64,000 nucleotides of DNA. It comes from Luteolibacter luteus. Lineage in GTDB: Bacteria; Verrucomicrobiota; Verrucomicrobiia; Verrucomicrobiales; Akkermansiaceae. Both the position numbers and the translations under genes were made by a program. Every line of letters starts with the position of its first letter. The stretch's first letter is position 1. Below are positions 1-9,337 of this stretch, one piece after another. The notes below the pieces were generated by a model. The model ran no database searches. It was given only the letters and a program-made list of their open reading frames with translations, and was not told where the DNA came from. Location: assembly GCF_012913485.1 (NCBI RefSeq), contig NZ_CP051774.1, positions 5,394,001 through 5,458,000 on the forward strand, read 5' to 3'.

Positions 1-1
1 C

Positions 2-439
2 ATCTTCAACCACTACATCGAAAACAGCATGGCGGCGTACTTGGAGCAACCGCTCCCGCTGGCTTACTTCGATGTGTTGATGAAGCTCTGTGAAGGCTAT
101 CCCGCCTACGTCGCGAAGGATGAGGCGGGATCGGTGGCCGGCTTCGGGATCCTGCGTCCTTTTCACCCCGCGCCCGCCTTCTCCGCCACGGCGGAGATCA
201 CCTACTTCCTGCACCCGCAGGCAACCGGGGCCGGAATCGGGAAGCTGCTTCTGGAGCGGCTGGTGGAGGAGGGGAGGTCCCGGGGTTTGAAGACCATCCT
301 CGCCAGCATCTCGTCCGCCAACGAAGGGAGCATCCGTTTTCACCTGAAGAACGGCTTCACCGAGTGCGGCCGCTTCCTGAGGATCGGGACGAAGCAGGGC
401 CGTAGCTTCGACGTCGTGTATTGCCAGCGGTTCCTTTGA
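2..439 (+). CDS. GNAT family N-acetyltransferase, 5' end cut by window
   Basis: The reading frame is open from base 2, so the true start lies before the window; an internal ATG at 29 is unlikely to be the start because the preceding codons (IFNHYIENS) look like the usual beginning of phosphinothricin-acetyltransferase-like proteins. The visible 145 residues hold the GNAT core: a beta-strand region, the acetyl-CoA loop QATGAGIGK followed by a long helix, and a C-terminal segment with [14 protein letters not shown], the position where these enzymes bind the CoA tail. It would transfer acetyl from acetyl-CoA to an amine; the substrate cannot be told. It precedes the ATP-grasp trio in the same direction, separated by about 155 bases and a possible terminator hairpin, so co-transcription is uncertain. 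Confidence 0.85.
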   Translation: MFNHYIENSMAAYLEQPLPLAYFDVLMKLCEGYPAYVAKDEAGSVAGFGILRPFHPAPAFSATAEITYFLHPQATGAGIGKLLLERLVEEGRSRGLKTILASISSANEGSIRFHLKNGFTECGRFLRIGTKQGRSFDVVYCQRFL

Positions 440-449
440 TCGAATCGGG

Positions 450-476
450 CGTGACCGGTGCCCGCTGCCGGTCACG
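450..476 (+). terminator. Possible terminator hairpin after the acetyltransferase
   Basis: A perfect 9-bp inverted repeat (CGTGACCGG at 450-458, CCGGTCACG at 468-476) with a 9-base loop lies 11 bases after the stop codon. There is no immediate T tract; short T runs appear about 20 bases later. It may be a weak terminator or a processing structure. Confidence 0.35.
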
Positions 477-593
477 ACCCGAGCCCCAGCAGACGGTTTT
501 GGCTTTTCCGGACAGGCAGAACCGTGGCATTGTAAGAATGCCAAGGGGACTTGGCCCGGCCCCTGCTTGGACCACCCATACCCCAAGAACTGC

Positions 594-2021
594 ATGTTTG
601 AGGCCTACGAGGCAGATGGATTTTTCGACGAGATGTTCGCCTTGGAAGGCGAAGTAAGGCCGCACTACCGGACCCTTCTCAACCGTTTCTCCGCCATTGC
701 GGCCGATGACTTCGAGGCCCGGCGCGCTGCCTGCGACCAGCACTTCTTGCGGCAGGGCGTCACCTTCAATGTCTATCATGACGACCGCGGAACGGAGCGG
801 ATCTTTCCTTTCGATCCCGTGCCCCGGGTGATTCCGGCGGCGGAATGGGAGCATCTGGAGGCGGGCCTGACCCAGCGGATCATCGCGCTGAATCTCTTCC
901 TCCACGATATCTATCACGAGCAGCACATCCTGCGGGACGGTATCATCCCGCGCTTTTACATTGAGGAGGCGAAGCACTACCGCCCCGAGTTCCGCGGCAT
1001 CAATGTGCCGAAGGACATCTACATCCATATTTGCGGCAGCGATCTGATTCGCGGCGCGGATGGCACCTATTTCGTTCTGGAGGACAATGGCCGCTGCCCA
1101 TCCGGTGCCTCCTACCTCTTGGAAAACCGGAATGCCCTCAAGCGAGCCTTTCCATCTCTCTTCGAGTCCCTCGGTGTCCGTCCGGTGGATGCCTATCCAC
1201 GCGAGTTGCTGGACATGCTCCATCATGTCTCCCCGCATCGTGAGGGAGAGCCGGTCTGCGTGCTGCTGACGCCCGGCTGCTACAATAGCGCCTACTTCGA
1301 GCACTGCTACCTTGCCCGTGAAATGGGCATCGAGATCGTGGAGGGCCGCGACCTCGTGGTGATGGATGACTTCGTCTACATGCGCACGACGAAGGGGCTC
1401 GTCCGGGTGGATGTGATCTATCGCCGGATCGATGACGATTTCCTGGATCCCACGGTCTTCCGGAAAGATTCCGTCCTCGGAGTCCCGGGAATCATGCGCG
1501 CCTATCAGGCGGGCAACGTCGCCCTCGCGAATGCCGTCGGAACCGGCGTGGCAGATGACAAGGTGATCTACTACTTCGTCCCGAAGATCATCGAATACTA
1601 CCTCGGCCAGGATCCGATCCTCCCGAACGTGCCGACCTACCTCGCTTCCGAAGAGAGCGACCGGAAATACATCCTCGAGCATCTCCCGGAACTCGTCGTG
1701 AAAGCCGCGAATGAATCCGGCGGCTACGGCATGCTGATGGGGCCATCCGCCACTCAAGAGGAGATCGCCAAGTTCAAGGAGAAGATCATCGAGGATCCGC
1801 GGAATTTCATCGCCCAGCCGGTGGTGTCCTTGTCCCGCTCGCCCACCTGGTGCGAGGGGAACATGGAAGGCCGCCACATCGACCTGCGCCCCTACATCAT
1901 CTACGGGGAAGACGTAAAGATCGTGCCCGGAGGTCTGACCCGAGTGGCCCTGAGAAAGGGTTCGCTGGTGGTCAATTCGTCGCAAGGTGGCGGCAGCAAG
2001 GACACCTGGGTCTTGAAATAA
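594..2021 (+). CDS. Circularly permuted ATP-grasp protein (DUF404/DUF407 type)
   Basis: 475 residues from ATG 594; an in-frame TTG at 567 is an alternative, but the family normally begins close to the motif [11 protein letters not shown] seen right after this ATG. The protein matches circularly permuted ATP-grasp enzymes throughout: the central [18 protein letters not shown] and the C-terminal [15 protein letters not shown] (ATP-grasp loop) and [22 protein letters not shown] segments are characteristic. Such enzymes are predicted to form amide bonds with ATP, probably on a peptide or amino-acid-like substrate. It is the first gene of a tight trio with an alpha-E protein (12 bases downstream) and a transglutaminase-like protein. 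The substrate is unknown in general and here. Confidence 0.9.
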   Translation: MFEAYEADGFFDEMFALEGEVRPHYRTLLNRFSAIAADDFEARRAACDQHFLRQGVTFNVYHDDRGTERIFPFDPVPRVIPAAEWEHLEAGLTQRIIALNLFLHDIYHEQHILRDGIIPRFYIEEAKHYRPEFRGINVPKDIYIHICGSDLIRGADGTYFVLEDNGRCPSGASYLLENRNALKRAFPSLFESLGVRPVDAYPRELLDMLHHVSPHREGEPVCVLLTPGCYNSAYFEHCYLAREMGIEIVEGRDLVVMDDFVYMRTTKGLVRVDVIYRRIDDDFLDPTVFRKDSVLGVPGIMRAYQAGNVALANAVGTGVADDKVIYYFVPKIIEYYLGQDPILPNVPTYLASEESDRKYILEHLPELVVKAANESGGYGMLMGPSATQEEIAKFKEKIIEDPRNFIAQPVVSLSRSPTWCEGNMEGRHIDLRPYIIYGEDVKIVPGGLTRVALRKGSLVVNSSQGGGSKDTWVLK

Positions 2022-2033
2022 CTTTCCGTCGTC

Positions 2034-3068
2034 ATGCTTTCCCGCGTTGCCAATAGCCTTTACTGGATGGTCCGTTACATCGAACGGGCCGACAGCCTCT
2101 CCCGCCTGATTGAAGTCAACGGCCAGCTGCTGCTCGACCACGAGCGTCTCGACAGCGAACGCCTGCGCGCTTTCTGGAAACCAATCATCCTCAGCACCGG
2201 GGATGAGACCTTGTTTTCGGAATTCTACAGCGATGCGAGCAGTTCAGAGGTCATCCGCTTCCTCACCAACGACCGCCGCAATCCGAACAGCATCGTTGCC
2301 TCGATCGGCCAAGCCCGTGAGAACGCCCGGATGGTGCGCGACCAGCTTTCGGAGGAGCTGTGGGAGGAGCTGAATTCTCTCTACCTTTTCATCAACTCCC
2401 GGGAAGGCGAGTTGCTTTTCAACGCAGACCCGACCCGCTACTACGAGACGATCCGGCGCGCCACCTTCACCTTCCATGGGATCGCGGCGGCTTCGATCGC
2501 GCGCAGCGAGTCATGGGAGTTCATGGATCTCGGCCGTCACCTCGAGCGGGCGGACAAGATCACGCGCTTCCTCGATATCACCAGCTTCCTGCCGGAATCG
2601 GATGCGCCGGTGAATGGCGCGGCCACCTTCCACTGGACGGCGATCCTGCGCTCCTGCGGGGGCCTCGGCGCCTTCCGCGCAGAGCATCGTGGCGAGCCTA
2701 CGGCGGAAGGAGTGGTGAGTTTCCTGATGTTCTCGCCCGGCTTTCCTCGCTCGGTGCGCTTCTGCGTGGACCGGATCGACCGCAATTTGCATAGCATTTC
2801 GGGAACTCCGCGCGGGACCTATACCAATGATGCGGAGCGGGTTGCGGGGCGCCTGCTGGCGGAGCTGGCCTACGGATCGGCCGCGGAGGTGCTGGAGCAC
2901 GGACTCCATTTGTATCTCGATGAGCTTCAAGAACGTCTGAATGAAATCGGGACGGAACTTTTCCAGACCTACGTGCTGCTGCCGGACTCCACCGACAAGC
3001 GCCCGCCGATCCCCGCGGCGAATATGTCGGCGGTTGTCGCTTGGCAAATGGCCCAGCAGCAGCAGTGA
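2034..3068 (+). CDS. Alpha-E domain protein (DUF403)
   Basis: 344 residues starting MLSRVANSLYWMVRYIERAD, the standard opening of alpha-E proteins. The fold is all-helical, and the sequence carries repeated E-R/A-D pairs such as YIERAD near the N terminus and LGRHLERADKITRFLD near residue 165. Alpha-E proteins almost always occur beside circularly permuted ATP-grasp and transglutaminase-like proteins and are thought to be a partner or second catalytic subunit of that system. Here the gene begins 12 bases after the ATP-grasp stop and is followed 84 bases later by the transglutaminase gene, so the three are probably one operon. The length fits the family. Confidence 0.9.
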   Translation: MLSRVANSLYWMVRYIERADSLSRLIEVNGQLLLDHERLDSERLRAFWKPIILSTGDETLFSEFYSDASSSEVIRFLTNDRRNPNSIVASIGQARENARMVRDQLSEELWEELNSLYLFINSREGELLFNADPTRYYETIRRATFTFHGIAAASIARSESWEFMDLGRHLERADKITRFLDITSFLPESDAPVNGAATFHWTAILRSCGGLGAFRAEHRGEPTAEGVVSFLMFSPGFPRSVRFCVDRIDRNLHSISGTPRGTYTNDAERVAGRLLAELAYGSAAEVLEHGLHLYLDELQERLNEIGTELFQTYVLLPDSTDKRPPIPAANMSAVVAWQMAQQQQ

Positions 3069-3152
3069 TCCGCGGCGCACGACCCCGACCCGCGATTGAA
3101 TCCCGTACTACCCGAATTTGGTGCAGCCCCTGCGCCGACCCCCGGATTGTTC

Positions 3153-4025
3153 ATGGCACAGCCCTTGCAGCCAGGTCCCGTATTCCGAGTCCTGCACCGG
3201 ACCGTATTCGATTACGACGCTCCGGTGCGGGATAGCATGAACACGCTCCATCTGGAGCCGCGGACCTTTCCTTTCCAGCGGACGCTTTCAGCGGTCGTCA
3301 AAGTCCTTCCCGCAACGCGGGTGCGCCGCTTTCACGATCTCTTCGAGAATGTGACCCATCACTTCGAGATTCCGGGCGATCACAAGCGGCTGGAAATCGA
3401 GAGCCGGATCCGGATCCAGAACCTGCCGCTGGTAGTCCCGGAAGGCTCGCAAAACGCGACCCTGCGCGACTACAGGGGGGGGGACATTCCGGAAAGGACC
3501 TGGGCCTACCTGCAGGATAGTCGCTTCGTTTCGCGGCATCCACAGATCTGGCGCCAGGCTCTGGACATCACCGCGGGGATCGAGTCGGTCTTTGGACAAG
3601 CAGTCGCGATCATGCACTGGGTGCATCGCGAGTTCCGCTACGAAGCGGGATCCACCACGGTGAGCACGCACTTGGAAGAGGCCTTCGCGCTGCGTCGCGG
3701 GGTTTGCCAGGACTTCACTCATGTGATGCTCGGGCTTTGCCGCGCGATCGGGATCCCGGCGCGCTATGCCTCCGGCTACCTTTATAATGGTCCGCGGGAT
3801 CATCTGGTAGGGGCTCAGGCCTCGCATGCCTGGCCGGAGGTGTTTTTCCCCGGTGTCGGATGGATCGGCTTCGATCCGACCAACGAGACACTGGCGGATG
3901 AGCGCTACATCAAGATCGCGGTGGGTCGTGACTACGATGACGTGGCACCGGTGCGCGGGAGCTACCATGGTAGCGGCCACTGCCGGATGAGCGTCAGCGT
4001 GGACGTGGAGAAGGTCAGCGAGTGA
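3153..4025 (+). CDS. Transglutaminase-like cysteine protease family protein
   Basis: 290 residues from ATG 3153; an upstream in-frame TTG at 3096 adds only low-complexity sequence. An N-terminal beta domain (residues 1-130, with FRVLHRTVFDYDAPV) precedes a transglutaminase core holding the catalytic triad: Cys185 in RRGVCQDFTHV, His225 in SHAWPEV and Asp241 in GFDPTN. In this gene order the protein is expected to cleave or transfer peptides made or modified by the ATP-grasp/alpha-E partners. It lacks a recognisable signal peptide, which points to action in the cytoplasm. The trio is widespread in bacteria and its product is still undefined. Confidence 0.88.
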   Translation: MAQPLQPGPVFRVLHRTVFDYDAPVRDSMNTLHLEPRTFPFQRTLSAVVKVLPATRVRRFHDLFENVTHHFEIPGDHKRLEIESRIRIQNLPLVVPEGSQNATLRDYRGGDIPERTWAYLQDSRFVSRHPQIWRQALDITAGIESVFGQAVAIMHWVHREFRYEAGSTTVSTHLEEAFALRRGVCQDFTHVMLGLCRAIGIPARYASGYLYNGPRDHLVGAQASHAWPEVFFPGVGWIGFDPTNETLADERYIKIAVGRDYDDVAPVRGSYHGSGHCRMSVSVDVEKVSE

Positions 4026-4041
4026 TCGCCAGCATGGAGAG

Positions 4042-4872
4042 TCACTTTACGGCCCGCTCCTGATTCTCCGCTTTCCGTTTCGAGACGGCTTCGAATTGCG
4101 CCTTGTAGAACGGTGTCCGCTTCCGGCTGCTAGGCAGCGCTTCCAGTAGTGCAACGGCGGTGTCACAGGACTCCGCCGCATCTTCAAACCTCCCCGCCTT
4201 CTCCAAGATCTCGGTGCGCCGCATCTCCAGATCCACCGAGGGGCGATAGCGGGCGGTCAGCGCATCGATCCTCCGCAGCGAGGAGTCGTGATGCCCCAAC
4301 TCGAGTTCGATGACGATGGCTGCGTAGTGAAGTCCGGAAAGGCAGCCCAGTCGTGCCACTCCGCGATCCAGCACCTCAAGCGCCGCCTCGGAATCCCCGG
4401 GCTTCCCGCGCTCGCGGAGCCAAGTGGCACAGGTCATGACGTCGGTAGGTCCCGGACTCTTGGAAAACTCAAGGTAGCGCAGCTTTGCTTCGATCGCCGC
4501 ATCACGGTCGCCCGAATCATGCTCGATCCGTGAAAGCAGGTTCCATCCGAAGGCATCCTTCGGGTGCTTGGAAACCAGATCCTTCGCCTTCGTTTCTGCC
4601 TCGTCGCGCTTGCCATCGGCCAAGTGGAGACGCGCCTCTAACAGAAGGTTCTCCTCTTGGTCCGGGCCCTCCTGCATGAGTTGCTGCACCACGGGAGCCG
4701 CTTCCTTCGGATGTCCCGTGGTGATCAACAGGTCGGCCTTCTGGCGGAGCAGCGTTTGATCGCCGGGTGTTTCACGCAGGTGTTGCTCAAGCTCCGCCAA
4801 GGTGTGGCTCGGGTCCGGATGCGCGCAGAGCAGCATCGGAACCAGCAGTGCGGAGAAAACCAGTGCCCTCAT
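4042..4872 (-). CDS. Secreted tetratricopeptide-repeat protein
   Basis: 276 residues from ATG 4872, which lies two bases after the stop of the giant upstream gene; a TTG at 4878 would overlap that stop. An N-terminal signal peptide (MRALVFSALLVPMLLCAHP) is followed by degenerate TPR helices, for example the segments around LLLEARLHLADGKRDEAE and FGWNLLSRIEHDSGDRDAAI. TPR proteins act as protein-protein scaffolds; no catalytic motif is visible. The close coupling to the phosphoesterase gene suggests co-expression and possibly joint action outside the cytoplasmic membrane. It runs convergently to the transglutaminase gene, with only 16 bases between their ends. Confidence 0.75.
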   Translation of the reverse strand: MRALVFSALLVPMLLCAHPDPSHTLAELEQHLRETPGDQTLLRQKADLLITTGHPKEAAPVVQQLMQEGPDQEENLLLEARLHLADGKRDEAETKAKDLVSKHPKDAFGWNLLSRIEHDSGDRDAAIEAKLRYLEFSKSPGPTDVMTCATWLRERGKPGDSEAALEVLDRGVARLGCLSGLHYAAIVIELELGHHDSSLRRIDALTARYRPSVDLEMRRTEILEKAGRFEDAAESCDTAVALLEALPSSRKRTPFYKAQFEAVSKRKAENQERAVK

Positions 4873-4874
4873 GC

Positions 4875-7800
4875 TCAAGGCGTGACTGCAAGACGGAGAT
4901 AGACGGTCTGTGGAGCAGGCCCGGCGGTAATCGTCAGGACGGCTTCGATCGTCTCCGGATCTTCTTCTTCCGGGGACACCCGCTGGGTCGCGATTGTGCC
5001 GGAGCGTTGGCCATCGCTGTCACCGGAGCGATTCCAGTTAACCAGATCCGTCGACCATTCCACCGCCGAACTCAGGTCGCTTGCCGCCTTTGCGTGCGGG
5101 AAGCGTGCGGAGAAACTTCCATCTCCGTTCGCGACGGCGACCAATGAGGACACGCTCGAGCTTTCGCTTGCGGCCGTGCCCATGAAGTATTCCAGCAGGT
5201 TCGGCATCCCGTCGCCGTCGTCATCGCCTTCGGCGGCACCCACGCCGCTGGCGTGGAGATAAGCGTGGAGCGGGCGATCTTTGATCGTCGCTGCTGCGGA
5301 AACCGGATTCCGGGAGATATAGCTTTCGTTCGGGATCAGGGACAGCACCACCGTTTCGTCGCCTTCCGCGGAAGCGTCCGAGCGGATCTCGACAGTGACC
5401 TTTGCGGATTCCTGGCCTGCGGGGATGGTCACCACGCCGGGCAGTGCCGTGAAGTCGATGCCAGCCACCGCCGTGCCACTGGTAGTGTAGGCAAGGCTCA
5501 TCGGCTGGTCCAAGGAACCGGTGCGGGTGAAGGTGAATTCCAAAGTGCGATCCTCACCGTATTCGCCACCGCTTGCCTTCGATGCACTCACGCTGGCCTC
5601 CGGCATTTGGGCGGCGCTGAAGCTGAAGGGGACCACCAGGAAACGAATGTCGGTAGCCTGGAAGGTGCCCGCGAGCTGTGGCAGGTCCTGGCTAAAGATG
5701 CGGAAGGCATTCCCGCTCGAAGAGTAGCTGACGATATTCTCCGCGGCAGTGCCGGAGCTTGTGGAGTCACCACAGAGCAGCAGTGCGCTGTTCGAGGGGT
5801 TGATCACGCTGCCATCACCGAAGGTGATCTGGAAGTAGGTCGCGGCCTTCGACGAGGTAGCGCCCATGCTTTCCAAGCCGGCATTGAGACGGGTGTTCGT
5901 GCCGTTCGCCTTGATCATGCCGCTGAGCACCCCCGGTGTGGCGGCAGGAACATACACAAAGGAGAACGGGCCATTCTGCCCTTCGCTGGAATTGTCGCGC
6001 ATGTCGACGATCCACTTGCCGCTTTCGACCCGGACGGAGAGCACGTTGTCCACGTCCGTGCCGCTGTTGCCATTCGGGAAGGCCAGCAAGTTGCCGGAAG
6101 TCGCGAGGCCGGAGATGGTGTAAAGTCCGTCGCCCACGCGGTGAACTTCCACACCGGCGGGCAGGTTGCCACCGATCACGTTGGCATCGACGCCGATGCT
6201 CGCGCCGATCCAACCTGCGGCGTAGGGAAGGTAGGCCACGGCCGCACCGGCGGATTCCTCGGCGGTCGTCGGGTTTGCGTCCGCCGCGTTGTTATTGGTG
6301 TTGTCCACCACGTTGACCCAAGCCTTCCCGCTGCCACTTGCGTAGGGCGAGGGAATGTTATCGAGTGCATCCGGGCCGCTGGCATTCTCCCAATTGGTGG
6401 CTCCCGTGAAGCCGGCCAGGAAGTTCGGGGCGGTCCCGTTGATCTTGAGCTCGATGTCTCCCACGTTCGTGCCCGGATTGTTGAACTGTCGAGGGCTGGA
6501 TGAGGTGCCTGTGACGGTCCAGTTCGGATTGAAAAGACCTGCGGAGGCCGTGCTCGGATCGGGTGCGGCAGGCTCGGTCACGACCTGGATCGAGATCGGG
6601 GCGGAACTGCCGACGTTGCCATCATTGTCCACCGCCTTCGCGATGATCGTGTAGTTGCCCGTTGTGACGCCGTTCCATGCATGGGTGAAGGGAGCCACGC
6701 TGTCTTCGCCGATGAGAGCGGTGCCGTTGTAAAACTGCACCTTGGAAACCGTGCCATCGATGTCGGCGGCAGTTGCCTGGAGCGTGAGGTTTGCGGGGCT
6801 GGCAACCAGAGTGCCATTGGCCGGACCCGTGAGTTCCACGGTCGGATCAAAAAGCACGCCGTCGGTGACAAAGGAGCGCACCGGCGTGGTCACGATGTTT
6901 TCGCCATCGCTGACGGTGGCATACCATTCGTAGCGGGTGCCCGCTTCCAGACCGTTCCATGTGAAAGTGGTCGCACCCGGTGCGGCGATGGCGGAGCCCA
7001 CCAGCGAGTAGGGGCCCATGCCGCTCTTGAGATCCACGGTGAGGGAGAACTGGCTGTCCGCATCCGTCTCGTACTGGTCGAGCGTGGGAGAGTAGGTCTG
7101 AACGTCGATCTTGTTCTGCGATGGGCGGAACTTCATGATGCGCAGCCAGCCATCGCCGCCATTGCTGCGTCCTTGGAAGTCGGCCAGCAGCGAGTGGACG
7201 GTGCGACCTTCGAAGGTATCGCTGCGGCGGCCTTCACCGTGGATGTGGCCGCCGTGCATCAGGATCAGGTTCGGATTGTCCTTCAGCTCCTGATAGATCG
7301 CGGAGCCCAGCGTGCTGAATGTCGCGGGATTGCCCGTGTTCACCATGTGGTGGGTGATCACGATGCCACGGCGTGTCGGATGCGCCTTCAGGAGCGCATC
7401 CGCCCACTTGAGGTCCGCGGTGTCGGGTGTCGTGTCGAACTCGAGGCTGATGACGATGAAGTCAATGCCACCGGCGGTGAAGAGCGTGTAGTTGTTGTCT
7501 GCCTTCGTTGGCTCCGAGGTGCCACCGTAGTAGGACTTGTCCGCGAAGTGGTTGATTCCCGTATCCGGGTGGACGCCGAAGTACTTGTTGAAGTTCGTGG
7601 TCGTTCCATCCGCATCACCGATCGGCGTCTGGTCGTGGTTACCCACCGCCAAGATGTAGGGAACCCCTTCCTCGAGCATTGTCGTGGTCGGGTTCTCGAG
7701 GCGATACATCGCATTGGAGGCATTCGTCCACTGCTCAAGGGCCGTGGAAGGGTTGTCGCCGTTCTGGCTGATGTCGCCCAGGTGAAGCACGAAGCCGATG

Positions 7801-9185
7801 TTCTGCGCGTCGCGTTCCGCCACGATCCAATCGGTTTGTGCGGAGAAGATCGCGGCCCGATTACCGCCTGTGTTCTCCGAGTAGAACTGCGTGTCCGGCA
7901 GGGCCACCACGCTGAATTGATCGGACGACTCCACCGCAGCCACCCGGCGGGCGTAGTAGCGCACCGTGAGGTTTGAGCTGTCGGCGTCAGCGGTCTGAAC
8001 GGTGAGCGGAGCATTCACCGGGACCTTGATGGCATTGTTTGCCGGGGATTGCTGGGACGCAGTCGGCGCTTGGTTGGAAGCGTTTCGCGCGAAGAAGGCG
8101 AAGCTGAAGGCGTCTTCCGCATCGGTCGCCATGTTCTGCAAGGCGGGTGCCTGCGGTGCGACCCCGCTGAGATCGCGGCTTTCGATGATCCAGCGGGAAT
8201 TTGCCGCGTCCCATTCTGCGGAGACGATGTTGTCGACGTTGTAGTTGTCGCCGCCTTCCGGGCTGACGATGAGCGTGCCGGTGCTCTGGGTATGACCGGG
8301 GATCTGAAGATACCAACGGCCGACCGGACCCTTGGTCACGGTGAAGGTGCCGCCCGCCACATCGGTGGAGCCGTCGCCATTGACCCGGCCGAGCGCGACC
8401 AGTCGCTTGGTTCCCACCGCGCTGACGGGCAGGTAGGAGAAGCCGACACCGTCATTCTCGTAGCTGCGGCCGTTTGCGCCGTTGTCGTGGCAGTAGAGGG
8501 TGAAGCTGCCGTCGGCGTTGGCTTGGGAAAGGGCGTAGTTATCTTCGTTCTTCGATCCGGTTACGAGCAGCACGCCATTCTGCGAAGCATTCGTTGCCTG
8601 CGGTGCGAGATCGAGGGTGTAGGTGCCGTTGTTCTCGGTCGGGTCGATGAGGTTGGTGCCGAGCGAAAGCCCCGCGGTGCCGGTGAACTGGGTCAGCGCG
8701 CCGTTGTTGGCATCATTGACCGCATAGCCGCCGACGAATTCGTCGTAGGGGAGGTAAGCATAGGAGACGTCATAGTTTGCCTCCAGATTGTCGTCGGCCT
8801 CGGCCCAATGGACGGCGATCCAGTATTTGTTGCTGGTGGCGTTGAAGCCGAAGCTGCTGGTCGCATTGAAATCTCCCGTGGCCGGACCACCCTTCGCGCT
8901 GTCATTGCGGATCAATTGCGCGGTAGAGCTGATCAGCACGCCGGATGCGGTGTCGCTGCTCCGGCCGAAGTCCATGTTGTAGTCCGCCCGATTCGCGCCG
9001 TCCGTGAAAATCCCGCCGGTCGTGCTGCCCGGACCGTAAGCGATCGAAATGCCCGGGGTCGGGTCGCTGAGAGGATTGTTGTTGTTTGCGAGCTGCGTGA
9101 CTTTGAGAGTGCCGAATTCGACGGCGCCTGCGGCAAGCGGGGTGAGGGAAGCGAGGGCGATGATTCGGGAGAGACGGCTGCTCAT
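4875..9185 (-). CDS. Giant secreted multidomain metallophosphoesterase
   Basis: 1436 residues with a signal peptide (cleavage likely after AAGA near residue 21). Approximate order: N-terminal module A (21-380, repeated in the paralogue at 30055-34488), an Fn3-like strand segment, a calcineurin-like phosphoesterase at about 425-700, a second Fn3-like stretch, a bacterial Ig domain (775-865), module B (870-1190), a Calx-beta domain (1195-1300) and a C-terminal D-x-D-x-DG/LLEYFMG domain. The phosphoesterase has PDTQ, GDISQNGDN, GNHDQ, THHM and GGHIHGEG, so a dinuclear metal site looks intact, with Q where many members have H in the first motif. The substrate is unknown. The phosphoesterase seems inserted between two halves of an Fn3-like region. 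A TPR gene follows two bases later. Confidence 0.8.
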   Translation of the reverse strand: MSSRLSRIIALASLTPLAAGAVEFGTLKVTQLANNNNPLSDPTPGISIAYGPGSTTGGIFTDGANRADYNMDFGRSSDTASGVLISSTAQLIRNDSAKGGPATGDFNATSSFGFNATSNKYWIAVHWAEADDNLEANYDVSYAYLPYDEFVGGYAVNDANNGALTQFTGTAGLSLGTNLIDPTENNGTYTLDLAPQATNASQNGVLLVTGSKNEDNYALSQANADGSFTLYCHDNGANGRSYENDGVGFSYLPVSAVGTKRLVALGRVNGDGSTDVAGGTFTVTKGPVGRWYLQIPGHTQSTGTLIVSPEGGDNYNVDNIVSAEWDAANSRWIIESRDLSGVAPQAPALQNMATDAEDAFSFAFFARNASNQAPTASQQSPANNAIKVPVNAPLTVQTADADSSNLTVRYYARRVAAVESSDQFSVVALPDTQFYSENTGGNRAAIFSAQTDWIVAERDAQNIGFVLHLGDISQNGDNPSTALEQWTNASNAMYRLENPTTTMLEEGVPYILAVGNHDQTPIGDADGTTTNFNKYFGVHPDTGINHFADKSYYGGTSEPTKADNNYTLFTAGGIDFIVISLEFDTTPDTADLKWADALLKAHPTRRGIVITHHMVNTGNPATFSTLGSAIYQELKDNPNLILMHGGHIHGEGRRSDTFEGRTVHSLLADFQGRSNGGDGWLRIMKFRPSQNKIDVQTYSPTLDQYETDADSQFSLTVDLKSGMGPYSLVGSAIAAPGATTFTWNGLEAGTRYEWYATVSDGENIVTTPVRSFVTDGVLFDPTVELTGPANGTLVASPANLTLQATAADIDGTVSKVQFYNGTALIGEDSVAPFTHAWNGVTTGNYTIIAKAVDNDGNVGSSAPISIQVVTEPAAPDPSTASAGLFNPNWTVTGTSSSPRQFNNPGTNVGDIELKINGTAPNFLAGFTGATNWENASGPDALDNIPSPYASGSGKAWVNVVDNTNNNAADANPTTAEESAGAAVAYLPYAAGWIGASIGVDANVIGGNLPAGVEVHRVGDGLYTISGLATSGNLLAFPNGNSGTDVDNVLSVRVESGKWIVDMRDNSSEGQNGPFSFVYVPAATPGVLSGMIKANGTNTRLNAGLESMGATSSKAATYFQITFGDGSVINPSNSALLLCGDSTSSGTAAENIVSYSSSGNAFRIFSQDLPQLAGTFQATDIRFLVVPFSFSAAQMPEASVSASKASGGEYGEDRTLEFTFTRTGSLDQPMSLAYTTSGTAVAGIDFTALPGVVTIPAGQESAKVTVEIRSDASAEGDETVVLSLIPNESYISRNPVSAAATIKDRPLHAYLHASGVGAAEGDDDGDGMPNLLEYFMGTAASESSSVSSLVAVANGDGSFSARFPHAKAASDLSSAVEWSTDLVNWNRSGDSDGQRSGTIATQRVSPEEEDPETIEAVLTITAGPAPQTVYLRLAVTP

Positions 9186-9337
9186 GGGAATATGGGCGAC
9201 CGGTCTAACGGAGCCGCTCTCTCATGAAATTCCGTTTATGTGAGGAAACTGAGACGTGAAGGTTTGGTCACATGAAACAGGGCTGTGCCAGATTCAGGTG
9301 ACGAAATGGTCAGGTGGATTGACCCGGGTGCTTGCTC

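Noticed and set aside
357-2141. Open frame of 594 codons on the - strand opposite the ATP-grasp gene
   Set aside because: The + strand frame encodes a recognisable family with conserved motifs; the antisense frame has none.
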